64,000 nt of DNA from the NCBI GenBank assembly GCA_023393915.1, contig JAEXBS010000043.1:62001-126000 (forward strand). The letters run 5' to 3'. The notes under the pieces were generated by a model. The model was not told the origin of the DNA and did not search any database. It saw nothing but the letters and a program-made list of their open reading frames with translations. The stretch is from Bacteroidota bacterium (GTDB taxonomy: Bacteria; Bacteroidota; Bacteroidia; Flavobacteriales; Weeksellaceae). A program made the translations under genes and the position numbers. The first letter of the stretch is position 1; each line of letters begins with the position of its first letter. This document shows, in pieces, positions 17,700 through 26,115 of the stretch.

Positions 17700-18635
17700 T
17701 TAGTTAATAAACCCTCTGAGGACTTCATTGAACTCCCTAGGGCGCTCGAACATCAAAAAATGTCCACTTTCAGGAAGTACCACGACTTTACTAGTAGGAA
17801 TTTCAGTCCTTGCTTTTTCAGCCAAATCCTCTAGGGTTAGTTGAGGATGTAAGAACCGATTGGGAATCAGCGCATCGTTTTGACCAAAAACAATCAAAGT
17901 TGGTACTTTGACTTCAGCAAGCTGCTCGTGGACCGGATCAATTAGCATCCCTTTTACACTTTGGACCACAGCCTGCATATGCTGCGAGAAATCAGAGGCC
18001 TGTCGAATCTTCTTGCGATCCTCCACCATTTTCTCGGCTTCTTTTGGAAATTGATAGAAATTCAAATGGTAATTTTTTTCAATTTGCTCGTCTGAAGTAC
18101 TTTCTAGGGCCTTAGGCGTAGTGAACGCGAGCATCATCTGAGCCTCTGTGAAAGTAAATTCTTCAATTCCAGCAGGTGCGACTAAAATCAATTGTTCTAA
18201 TTTCTCTGGGTATAAAAGAGCAAATTTTAATGCCGCTTGTCCCCCCATGGAATGCCCAACTAAGGAGAATTTATCGTAGCCTAGCTTTTCCATTAATTCT
18301 AAAATGATCTTAGCAAAGTAAGAAGGGGTTTGCTGCCCGCCTTGCAAAAAGGATTTTCCGTGCCCCGGCAAATCTAAAGCAATGCAGGTATACTCCTTTT
18401 GAAGTTCTTGAATATTGCGCTGCCAAGCATCCGCGTTACTGCTAAGGCCGTGAATAAACAAAAGAACTTTCTCTCCCTTTCCCGCTTTGTAATAGGAAAT
18501 CTCCCCATTTTCGAGCGCTATGGACTCTGAAGAAAATTCATAGGGCGATAAAACCTCTTTCATCAATTGTGTATTTTGTCCAAAGCTCATCTGAAAAGTT
18601 AATAGGGTGAATAGTACGGCTAGACTTATTTTCAT
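17700..18635 (-). CDS. Exported alpha/beta hydrolase
   Basis: An N-terminal signal peptide (about residues 1-19, ending MSFGQ) precedes an alpha/beta hydrolase with HGLSSN (62-67), nucleophile Ser129 in GHSMGG, an Asp in FGQNDALIPN and His in PESGHFLMF. The enzyme probably acts in the periplasm on an ester or lactone. It starts 2 bases after the acyl-CoA ligase gene stops, so the two are cotranscribed, consistent with hydrolysis followed by activation of the released acid. Confidence 0.82.
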   Translation of the reverse strand: MKISLAVLFTLLTFQMSFGQNTQLMKEVLSPYEFSSESIALENGEISYYKAGKGEKVLLFIHGLSSNADAWQRNIQELQKEYTCIALDLPGHGKSFLQGGQQTPSYFAKIILELMEKLGYDKFSLVGHSMGGQAALKFALLYPEKLEQLILVAPAGIEEFTFTEAQMMLAFTTPKALESTSDEQIEKNYHLNFYQFPKEAEKMVEDRKKIRQASDFSQHMQAVVQSVKGMLIDPVHEQLAEVKVPTLIVFGQNDALIPNRFLHPQLTLEDLAEKARTEIPTSKVVVLPESGHFLMFERPREFNEVLRGFIN

Positions 18636-18637
18636 TT

Positions 18638-20149
18638 TTAGTTCAATTTTTCTTTCTTACTAATACGGTGGTACAAGCGTTTGAGTTCCGGTCGAGAAAT
18701 TTTACCAAACCCAGTGACTGGAAACTCCTCAAGAAAGACAAATTCTTTTGGCTGTTTGAATTTCGCCAGTTGGTCCTTCATGAAATTTTCAATTTCCTCT
18801 CGTTCAATAGGCACTTCTGATTTTATGAAGGCTACCCCTTTTTGTCCCCACCTAAGGTCTTCAAAAGGAAGCACTACCACTTTATGAATTTTTGGATGTC
18901 GAGAAAGCACTGCTTCAATCTCTTGAGGAAATATATTCTCTCCTCCACTGATGTACATATCGTCCCGTCTTCCTTTCAAATAGTAATACCCTTCCGAGTC
19001 TCTTACAGCCAAATCGCCCGTATGCAGCCACCCTCCTTTGATTTTATCTTTTGTAGCCACGGAATTGTTCCAATACCCTGGAGTCACGACTTCCCCTTTA
19101 ATACAAAGTTCTCCGACTTGATCCGCATCTAATGTTTTTCCCTCGGTATCCACAATTTTAAGATCTAGGTAGAAATTAGGCTTTCCAATGCTCCCGGGCT
19201 TTCGAATCACATCGTCTTGATGAAGAGAAGTGATACTCGGACCGGCCTCCGTCAGTCCGTACCCCGGTCGAAGAAAAGCACCTTTTCGCTTTTTCCAAAG
19301 TTCCATTTGCTGCGCACTTAGGGCCTCTCCACCCGAAACGATGTACCTTAAGGAAGTGAGGTTTGCTTTTTCGAAGCCTTCCGACTGGCTTAAGCGTTGA
19401 AGTATAGTGGGAAGCGCTAGAAAAAGCGTTGCTCTTTGCTTTTCCAAGTGGTACAGCACCTTATCGGGCTCAATTTTATTCATCAGAGCAATGCGCCCAC
19501 CATTATGAAGCAAAGGAGTTAAAAATATATTCCAACCCGATGTGTGGTACGGGGGAAGTATGTTTACTGTACAATCCTCTCCGGTTATGCCCAGTTGCAT
19601 TGAGGTATTTAAAGAATTCCAAAACAGCATTCCGTTGGTATACACCACACCTTTTGGCATAGCGGTCGTACCGGTAGTATAAAATAGAAATAGTGGCGTT
19701 TTTTCATCGATCGGATAAGGCTCAATAGGTATTCTATAATCCACGAGCTTATGAACCTGGTCCTTTAAATCGATCAGTTTCATTGTAGAATAGTGATCCT
19801 TTAATAGAGCCACTAAATCCAGAAATTGATCACTGTAGATCACTAGCGAAGGCTGTGCATCGTTAAGTTGGTGTTCAATTTCTTCTCTTGAAAGTCTATA
19901 ATTCAAAGGAACCAAAATAGCGCCCACTCTTTGGCATGCAGAAAAAAGTGTAATTAAGTAACTGGAGGTCTCCATTAGAACCGCTACGCGATCACCCTCT
20001 TTAATCTTTCCCTTCAAAAAGGCTACCGTAGCCTCCGCCATATAATGCAGCTTCTTGTAGGAGAACGACTCATAGGTCTCTAAATCGGTAAGCGCCAAAT
20101 GATCCGGCTTGAGCCTTGCCCACTTTGCAATCCAGTCTAAATTTTCCAT
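18638..20149 (-). CDS. AMP-forming acyl-CoA synthetase
   Basis: The 503-residue ANL enzyme has the phosphate loop YTTGTTAMPKGV (near residue 160), PGYGLTEAGP, the hinge WLHTGDLAVRD and a C-terminal catalytic Lys in TGFGKISR (near 484). It activates a carboxylic acid to its CoA ester. Annotation as MenE (o-succinylbenzoate-CoA ligase) is tempting, but the men genes are 13 kb away and, as I recall, flavobacterial MenE is shorter. Its direct partners, a symporter and an exported hydrolase, favour a catabolic acyl-CoA ligase. Confidence 0.82.
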   Translation of the reverse strand: MENLDWIAKWARLKPDHLALTDLETYESFSYKKLHYMAEATVAFLKGKIKEGDRVAVLMETSSYLITLFSACQRVGAILVPLNYRLSREEIEHQLNDAQPSLVIYSDQFLDLVALLKDHYSTMKLIDLKDQVHKLVDYRIPIEPYPIDEKTPLFLFYTTGTTAMPKGVVYTNGMLFWNSLNTSMQLGITGEDCTVNILPPYHTSGWNIFLTPLLHNGGRIALMNKIEPDKVLYHLEKQRATLFLALPTILQRLSQSEGFEKANLTSLRYIVSGGEALSAQQMELWKKRKGAFLRPGYGLTEAGPSITSLHQDDVIRKPGSIGKPNFYLDLKIVDTEGKTLDADQVGELCIKGEVVTPGYWNNSVATKDKIKGGWLHTGDLAVRDSEGYYYLKGRRDDMYISGGENIFPQEIEAVLSRHPKIHKVVVLPFEDLRWGQKGVAFIKSEVPIEREEIENFMKDQLAKFKQPKEFVFLEEFPVTGFGKISRPELKRLYHRISKKEKLN

Positions 20150-20152
20150 TTT

Positions 20153-21643
20153 TTATCCCATCGTTTTCTTACGGTTAAATATATGTAAAATCACTGCAAC
20201 CAAAACAGAGGCTAAAATTCCTAATGCAGCTGATACTCCAGGGTTTCCTACAACCCCCTGCATATAAGGCGTTAATTTGAAATAAAAGATTCCAAAGTGC
20301 ACCACAATGGCAACCACGGAAGCGATAAATACAGTCGAAGATTTCACTCCTTTGACAAAGGTTCCAAAGAGAACAGGAACAAAAGCAGCTGCAAAATAGC
20401 CGTACACCCCGTTTTGACCGAATATAGCCACAGAAAGATCCGGGTTTTTAATCTGATCCCAACTTAAAAGAAAACTTACCCCTGCTAGAATTACAATCAC
20501 AAGCTTATTAATGACCAGACCATTTTTCTCGACACGGTTTCCAAAAATTGGTTTCAATAGATCTGAAGTCACCGTAATGGATAGCGATTGAATGAGCCCT
20601 TCTAAGGTCGATAGTCCTGCAGAAATAAGCCCTACTACCACTAAAATACCTGCGGCGGCCGAAAACCGGTGAACCACATAGGTCGGGATGATTTCATCCA
20701 TACTGAGCTTTTCACCATTTAGAGTTAAATCAGGAAACATTATTCTTGCATAAAGCCCAGCCACAACTATAAAAAAGAAAATAAGCATAGAGGCAATGGC
20801 AAAGAAAAGATAACTGTTAACTTTCTCTGGACTCTTTAGCATGAGCGATTTGGTCATAATATGGGGTTGACAAACAATGGCTACCCCCACAATGAACTGA
20901 CAAATCACTACTTCAAAGAAATCCCTAAACAAAGGACTCTGTTTATTAAAAGTCTCAGTAAGCGAGGGATCGATTGCTCGTAGCTGAGACATAAAGCCTT
21001 CCACACCTCCTTCAAAAAGATTTACGCCCGAAAAAATCATCATTACAGCAACAATGACCATAATCAATGCTTGGACAGTATTGGTATATACCATGGAATT
21101 TGCTCCTCCAAACATCATATAACCAAAAACAAAAACAGTGATCCCCACTAGGACATAAAACGGTTCCACCTCCAATGATTTTGAAATCACTTGGGTTAGG
21201 CCCACATTAATTAACACAACAAATGTAATGAGAAGCAGGGCAATCACAGCAAAAAAGAATTGGTAGCTTTTGTTCTCAAAACGTTTTCCAATCCACTGCG
21301 ACATGGTTCCAGCACTAACGCTTTTCCCGTATTTTGCAAACCCTTTGGTAAAGAAGATCAAAGAGCCAAAAGCTGCCAAGGGCAGTACAATCGCCATGGA
21401 TAGAATACCAGACACCCCATAAAGCGAAATAAAGCCTGGATTAATAACAAATGTGGCTGCACTCGTCATCGAGGCGGCCAAAGAAAGACCTACAACCCAG
21501 GAAGGAAATCCCATGTTTCCAACGGCATAATCTTGTATTCCTTTTGTTTTTAGTGCACCTCTTACAACGAAAAAGAGGGTAATAATTGCGTAGACCACTA
21601 GGACAATTGAAATATACAACGGCCATTGATTCTCTGTATTCAT
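20153..21643 (-). CDS. Sodium:solute symporter (SSS family)
   Basis: The start is set at 21643 (MNTENQWPLY); the earlier in-frame ATG at 21712 adds 23 residues that do not belong to the family. The 496-residue protein has about 13 membrane segments with SSS features such as MTSAATFVINPG in TM2 and GLISAGLSTLEGLIQSLS in a later helix (sodium-site region). SSS proteins import acetate, propionate, pantothenate, proline or sugars; resemblance is to the monocarboxylate/pantothenate branch. It heads a run followed 3 bases later by an acyl-CoA ligase, which fits uptake and activation of a carboxylic acid. Confidence 0.85.
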   Translation of the reverse strand: MNTENQWPLYISIVLVVYAIITLFFVVRGALKTKGIQDYAVGNMGFPSWVVGLSLAASMTSAATFVINPGFISLYGVSGILSMAIVLPLAAFGSLIFFTKGFAKYGKSVSAGTMSQWIGKRFENKSYQFFFAVIALLLITFVVLINVGLTQVISKSLEVEPFYVLVGITVFVFGYMMFGGANSMVYTNTVQALIMVIVAVMMIFSGVNLFEGGVEGFMSQLRAIDPSLTETFNKQSPLFRDFFEVVICQFIVGVAIVCQPHIMTKSLMLKSPEKVNSYLFFAIASMLIFFFIVVAGLYARIMFPDLTLNGEKLSMDEIIPTYVVHRFSAAAGILVVVGLISAGLSTLEGLIQSLSITVTSDLLKPIFGNRVEKNGLVINKLVIVILAGVSFLLSWDQIKNPDLSVAIFGQNGVYGYFAAAFVPVLFGTFVKGVKSSTVFIASVVAIVVHFGIFYFKLTPYMQGVVGNPGVSAALGILASVLVAVILHIFNRKKTMG

Positions 21644-21835
21644 ATAGTTTTTATAAGTGGGTTTTAAGGCAAAAAAAAGCAAAAAATACTTTCCAAAAAC
21701 AAAGCTAAACAAAATACCAGCTGTGACTTTTCCAACTTAAATCTAGAAACTTTTACTTTAACCCTATAAATGAGCTATTTAAATAACATGTGACTTATGA
21801 GACGTAAGAAAAGTTAAATCTGTGAGGATTAATTG

Positions 21836-21866
21836 TTTGCATTATTCAAAAATTGTTGTATTTTTG
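21836..21866 (+). promoter_or_regulatory. Promoter of rplS
   Basis: TTTG (21836-21839), 19 bases, then TATTTTTG (21859-21866) match both halves of the Bacteroidota consensus. Transcription should begin near 21870-21872. Confidence 0.8.
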
Positions 21867-21871
21867 CAGTC

Positions 21872-21914
21872 CGTTAACCAACCTCTTCACGAAGGACGTG
21901 CATGTTGCTTAGCG
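21872..21914 (+). promoter_or_regulatory. Structured rplS leader, possible L19 autoregulatory element
   Basis: Three nested stems form one long hairpin at the start of the transcript: CGTTA (21872-21876) with TAGCG (21910-21914), CAAC (21879-21882) with GTTG (21904-21907), and CACG (21888-21891) with CGTG (21897-21900), closing an AAGGA loop. The structure ends 23 bases before the rplS start. Ribosomal-protein leaders of this kind have been proposed for L19 in flavobacteria, as I recall; the match to that family is not verified. Confidence 0.5.
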
Positions 21915-21937
21915 TAAAACAATTTTTTTATAAAAAA

Positions 21938-22294
21938 ATGGATTTATTAAAGTACGTACAAGACAAGTACATTACAAAAAACGAATTCCCTGAATTCAAA
22001 GCCGGTGACACCATCACTGTGTATTACGAGATTAGAGAAGGTAACAAAACGAGAACTCAGTTCTTCAAAGGAACCGTAATCCAATTAAGAGGAACAGGAG
22101 CTACAAAAACTTTCACCATTCGTAAAATGTCAGGTGAAATCGGAGTAGAGAGAGTATTCCCTATCAACATGCCTGCACTTCAAAAAATTGAAGTAGATAG
22201 AAGAGGTAAAGTTAGAAGAGCTAGAATCTACTACTTTAGAGATCTTAGAGGTAAGAAAGCGAGAATTAAAGACGTTCCTTACAAAAAGAAGTAA
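21938..22294 (+). CDS. rplS: Large ribosomal subunit protein bL19
   Basis: bL19 sits at the 30S-50S interface. The start at 21938 (MDLLKYVQDKY) gives 118 residues, the usual length; the upstream frame from 21902 runs through the leader hairpin. The family region FKAGDTITVYYEIREG, the KGTVI strand and the basic C-terminus (RRARIYYFRDLRGKKARI) are unmistakable. It is a single-gene unit with a strong promoter, a folded leader and a strong terminator, unlike the rpsP-rimM-trmD-rplS operon of many bacteria. Confidence 0.97.
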   Translation: MDLLKYVQDKYITKNEFPEFKAGDTITVYYEIREGNKTRTQFFKGTVIQLRGTGATKTFTIRKMSGEIGVERVFPINMPALQKIEVDRRGKVRRARIYYFRDLRGKKARIKDVPYKKK

Positions 22295-22320
22295 AATTCA
22301 GACAACAACAACGATAGAAA

Positions 22321-22351
22321 AACCATTCAAGCAGAGCTTGGATGGTTTTTC
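22321..22351 (+). terminator. Terminator of rplS
   Basis: A 12-bp stem (AACCATTCAAGC with GCTTGGATGGTT, one G-U pair) and AGA loop is followed by TTTTT, 26 bases after the stop. Confidence 0.88.
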
Positions 22352-22380
22352 GCTTTTATTGAAAACAGTGCAAAATCAAA

Positions 22381-22412
22381 AAAGACTCTTTTTCCTAGGA
22401 AAAAGAGTCTTT
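22381..22412. terminator. Bidirectional terminator between rplS and the aminopeptidase gene
   Basis: A perfect 15-bp inverted repeat (AAAGACTCTTTTTCC and its complement) with a 2-base centre. It lies 27 bases beyond the stop of the minus-strand peptidase and acts most naturally as its terminator. Confidence 0.8.
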
Positions 22413-22439
22413 TCTTTACTACTCTATTCTTAAGAAGAA

Positions 22440-24206
22440 TTAGATCGGAGCAATCATCTCCTCTAGCCATTTCTTCTCCTCTCCTTCTAAATGCTTAAGA
22501 AGCTTCTCTCCTACCCACTGATGGTAAGAATTCAGCCAGCTAATTTCCTTCTCATCTAAGAGGTCTTTATCTATAACTGAAGTAAAGAACGGACAGATCG
22601 TTAAGGTCTCAAACTCATAGAATTCTCCAAATTGAGTGGATTCAGATTCCTTTACCGCAATTAAGTTTTCATGACGAATACCGTATTTATTTTCAATATA
22701 AAGTCCCGGTTCATTAGACACGACCATTCCTGGAATTAAATCTTGGAAGTTCATATCCTTTCTAATGTTCTGTGGTCCTTCATGCACATTCATAAAGCTC
22801 CCCACTCCGTGACCCGTTCCGTGATTGTACTCTTTTCCTTCCATCCATAAAGCCATTCTTGCAATCGCATCCAGGTGCACGCCCTTCGTTCCTTTTGGAA
22901 ATTTCACTCTAGAGAGTTGAATCATTCCTTTTAATACCAAAGTACTGTCGTGAATGTACTCTTTGGACACTTCTCCTAATGGAAACGTACGAGTGATGTC
23001 CGTTGTTCCTTCTAAATATTGACCTCCAGAATCTACTAAAATACTTCCTTTAGCAGTAACGGTTTCACTTGCATCCTTAGAAGCAGAGTAATGAGGAATA
23101 GCATCGTTACCGTTGTATCCAACGATACTTCCAAAACTAATTCCTACAAAATTTTCACCCTGCGCTCTGAACTCTGCAAGTTTCTCTCCAATAGAATATT
23201 CCGTCAGGTCTTTTTCTTTGACTTCCTTCGTTAGCCAATAAAGAAACTTAACCATTGCCACACCATCGCGCACCATTACCGTGCGGAATCCTTCTAGTTC
23301 GGTTTCGTTCTTGATAGCTTTCATGAGGTTACCTGGAACGGCTGCCTCAATAGTTTCATTTCCTTCTAAGGCAACAAAAATAGCATGGTTGCTCGCTGGA
23401 GAAACCAATACCTTACTACCCTGAACATTTTGCAGATCCTTGTAAAAATCTTCATAAGGTTTTAACTCAACATTAGCCTCCTTAAGATGAGATTTCACCT
23501 TCTCATCTACTTTACCTAAATCCACGTAAAGAGCAGCTCCTTCTAGAGTTAAGAAGATATAACCCAGGAATACGGGATTACACTCCACATCGCTTCCTCT
23601 TAAATTTAAAGTCCAAGCGACATCATCTAAACTAGCAATCACATGACTGGTTGCACCTTGTTTTTTCATCTCTGCGCGAATAGCTTTGAGCTTTTCACTA
23701 ACAGATACTCCTGCGCGCTCAATAGGGTGCACGAATACCGGATTTTTGGTTACTTCGCCTCTATCAGTCCATAAGTTCCTTAAGAGATCCAAATCACGAA
23801 CTTCAATGTTTTTATCTTTTACTCCTTCTTTTAAAGCAATCCATTCTTTATGAGGTGCTGCAATAGCGCGCATTGCAAGAACTCCGCCTTCCTTCACTTC
23901 GCTTTTAACCCAGGAGATATAATCTGGAACTCCATCCACTCCCATCTTCATTAGATCAATTCCTGATCCTTCGAGCTCTTTAGGCGCTTGAATAAAATAC
24001 CTTCCATCGGTCCACAGACCTGCTTTATCTTGAGTGACTACTGCAAATCCAGCAGATCCTGTAAATCCCGTAAGCCAAGCCCTTTCCTTCCATTCCCCTG
24101 GCAGGTATTCGCTCATGTGTGGATCGGCAGAAAACACAACAAATGCATCGATATTCTCTTCTCGCATTTTTTCACGCAAAAGAGTAATTTTTTCTTTTGA
24201 TGTCAT
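22440..24206 (-). CDS. Xaa-Pro aminopeptidase (M24B)
   Basis: The 588-residue protein has two creatinase-like N-terminal domains and a C-terminal pita-bread peptidase domain. The dinuclear metal ligands are visible: Asp in VDSGGQY (near 390), Asp in TTDITRT (near 402), His in GTGHGVGS (near 465), Glu in NEPGLY (near 498) and Glu in RHENL (near 513). It removes N-terminal residues preceding proline. The three-domain length resembles eukaryotic aminopeptidase P. There is no signal peptide, so it is cytoplasmic. Confidence 0.93.
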   Translation of the reverse strand: MTSKEKITLLREKMREENIDAFVVFSADPHMSEYLPGEWKERAWLTGFTGSAGFAVVTQDKAGLWTDGRYFIQAPKELEGSGIDLMKMGVDGVPDYISWVKSEVKEGGVLAMRAIAAPHKEWIALKEGVKDKNIEVRDLDLLRNLWTDRGEVTKNPVFVHPIERAGVSVSEKLKAIRAEMKKQGATSHVIASLDDVAWTLNLRGSDVECNPVFLGYIFLTLEGAALYVDLGKVDEKVKSHLKEANVELKPYEDFYKDLQNVQGSKVLVSPASNHAIFVALEGNETIEAAVPGNLMKAIKNETELEGFRTVMVRDGVAMVKFLYWLTKEVKEKDLTEYSIGEKLAEFRAQGENFVGISFGSIVGYNGNDAIPHYSASKDASETVTAKGSILVDSGGQYLEGTTDITRTFPLGEVSKEYIHDSTLVLKGMIQLSRVKFPKGTKGVHLDAIARMALWMEGKEYNHGTGHGVGSFMNVHEGPQNIRKDMNFQDLIPGMVVSNEPGLYIENKYGIRHENLIAVKESESTQFGEFYEFETLTICPFFTSVIDKDLLDEKEISWLNSYHQWVGEKLLKHLEGEEKKWLEEMIAPI

Positions 24207-24393
24207 AATATGAAATAGTTTTGAAGCCTAAAGTTACGGATTTCTCTAGCTTCTGCAGTACAATTGCGCATTGTTAACACGTTTTTAAGTAATTTTTTTT
24301 TCTCCCCTAATCCTTGAAAACCCCTTTTACGAAAGCGATAGCTACTTTGTAATACAATAAATTTTAATATCTTCATACCGAAAAAATTTACTC

Positions 24394-25947
24394 ATGAAAA
24401 ATGTAACGAAAATTTTAAGCCTTTCGCTTGCCCTTAGCTTAGGTTTTACCCAAGCTCAGGACCAAAAATCGACCGTTGAGGCGATTATGAAAGAGACTTA
24501 TGAAAACTCACAGTTGGAATCCTTAGCATTTGAACTGATGGACGGAATTGGTCCTCGTTTAGTAGGAAGTCCTAAAATGCAAGAGGCGCACGACTGGGCC
24601 AAAAACAAATTCAATTCTTGGGGAATTGACAGTAGAAACGAACAGTGGGGAGAATGGAAATCTTGGGAAAGAGGTCGCTCTTCCGCCACTATGGTTTACC
24701 CTTATGAAAAGTCCCTAGAATCAATGCAATTGGCCTTCTCTCCTGCTACAGGAAAGAAAGGAGTCACAGCAGAGGTCATTATGCTACCTACTTTTAAAAG
24801 CAAAGCAGAATTTGAAGCCTGGCTTCCTAAAGTGAAAGGGAAAATTGTTATGGTATCTCAATACCAATACACCGGTCGTCCAAATGAAAACTGGAAAGAA
24901 TATGCAACGCCTGAATCCTATGAAAGTTACCAAAAGAAATCCAGAGAACTTGGACAAGAGTGGAACGAAAGCCTTTCAGCCATCGGGCACAGCTGGAGAA
25001 CACTCAATAAACCGTTTGAAGAAGCGGGAGCAGCTGGAATTCTATGGAGCAACTGGAGTAGAGGATTTGGAGTGAATAAAATCTTTTCAGCAGGAACCAA
25101 AAAAATTCCTGTAGTAGATATTTCTTTGGAGGATTATGGTCAGCTTTACCGTATGCTTCAAAACGGAATTACTCCGAAAATTGAATTAATAACACAAAGT
25201 AAGGACCACGGTACGGCTCCTACATTTAATACTGTTGCTGAAATTAAGGGCTCAGAAAAACCCAATGAATACGTAATCCTTTCTGCTCACCTGGACTCTT
25301 GGGACGGAGGAACTGGAGCCACCGATAATGGCACAGGAACTATTACTATGATGGAAGTAGCTCGAATCCTAAAGAAACTTTACCCTAATCCAAAAAGAAC
25401 GATTATCGTAGGACTTTGGGGAAGTGAAGAACAAGGACTGAACGGTTCAAGAGCCTATGTCTCTCAGCACAAGGACCAAATGAGCGGAATTCAAGCGGTC
25501 TTCAATCAAGACAACGGAACGGGAAGAATTGTAAACGTTTCAGGACAAGGATTTTTACACTCCTACGATTATTTAGGACGTTGGTTTAGCGCGGTACCTT
25601 CTGAGTTAACCCGCGAAATTCGATTCACCTTCCCAGGAACGCCTGGAGGTGGAGGAAGTGACCACGCCTCATTTGTTGCAGCAGGAGCGCCAGCTTTCAT
25701 GCTTGGTTCTTTAAACTGGGACTACGGGACTTATACTTGGCATACACAAAGAGACACTTATGATAAAATTGTCTTTGATGATGTGAAAAGCAATGTTGCA
25801 ACGATTGCCATTTTAACCTACATGGCAAGTGAAGATCCTGAGAAATCTTCTCAAGAGAGAATTAGTTTACCAATCAATCCAAGAACGGGTGAACCGATGA
25901 CTTGGCCTGAAGTAAAAGAACCTACCCGAAAAGGTGGTTTTGAATAA
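24394..25947 (+). CDS. Exported M28-family zinc peptidase
   Basis: A signal peptide (about residues 1-21, ending TQAQ) is followed by a region holding a PA-like insertion (about 130-270) and an M28 catalytic domain. Metal ligands and catalytic residues appear in order: AHLDSWDGG (near 299), ATDNGTG, WGSEEQGLNG (near 345), NQDNGTG (near 372) and GGSDHASF (near 423). It resembles carboxypeptidase Q-like dipeptidases and should act in the periplasm. It is a single-gene unit with a strong terminator. Confidence 0.9.
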   Translation: MKNVTKILSLSLALSLGFTQAQDQKSTVEAIMKETYENSQLESLAFELMDGIGPRLVGSPKMQEAHDWAKNKFNSWGIDSRNEQWGEWKSWERGRSSATMVYPYEKSLESMQLAFSPATGKKGVTAEVIMLPTFKSKAEFEAWLPKVKGKIVMVSQYQYTGRPNENWKEYATPESYESYQKKSRELGQEWNESLSAIGHSWRTLNKPFEEAGAAGILWSNWSRGFGVNKIFSAGTKKIPVVDISLEDYGQLYRMLQNGITPKIELITQSKDHGTAPTFNTVAEIKGSEKPNEYVILSAHLDSWDGGTGATDNGTGTITMMEVARILKKLYPNPKRTIIVGLWGSEEQGLNGSRAYVSQHKDQMSGIQAVFNQDNGTGRIVNVSGQGFLHSYDYLGRWFSAVPSELTREIRFTFPGTPGGGGSDHASFVAAGAPAFMLGSLNWDYGTYTWHTQRDTYDKIVFDDVKSNVATIAILTYMASEDPEKSSQERISLPINPRTGEPMTWPEVKEPTRKGGFE

Positions 25948-25968
25948 TTTCACTTCAAAAAACTCTTT

Positions 25969-26003
25969 AAGCCGTTTGCAGATGTTGCAAGCGGCTTTTT
26001 TTG
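25969..26003 (+). terminator. Terminator of the M28 peptidase gene
   Basis: A 12-bp stem (AAGCCGTTTGCA with TGCAAGCGGCTT) and 5-base loop is followed by a run of seven or eight T. Confidence 0.88.
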
Positions 26004-26071
26004 CTATAGAAATCAATTATCTACATTCAATTGTCCTCGGGGCACAACTTTCTTTTTCACAGTAAAAATTG

Positions 26072-26079
26072 TAACTTTG
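26072..26079 (+). promoter_or_regulatory. -7 promoter box of pruA
   Basis: TAACTTTG fits TAnnTTTG, 36 bases before the pruA ATG. The -33 region is only T-rich. Confidence 0.6.
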
Positions 26080-26115
26080 TAGGAACATAGTTTTTTCAAT
26101 ACAAAACCTAATTAT

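Noticed and set aside
18638..20149. Acyl-CoA ligase as MenE of the menaquinone pathway
   Set aside because: It is far from menA and menB, lies within a transport and hydrolysis run, and is longer than I expect for flavobacterial MenE.
22381..22412. Perfect 32-base palindrome as a mobile-element end
   Set aside because: Its place between convergent genes and its T-runs explain it as a bidirectional terminator; no transposase or second copy is present.
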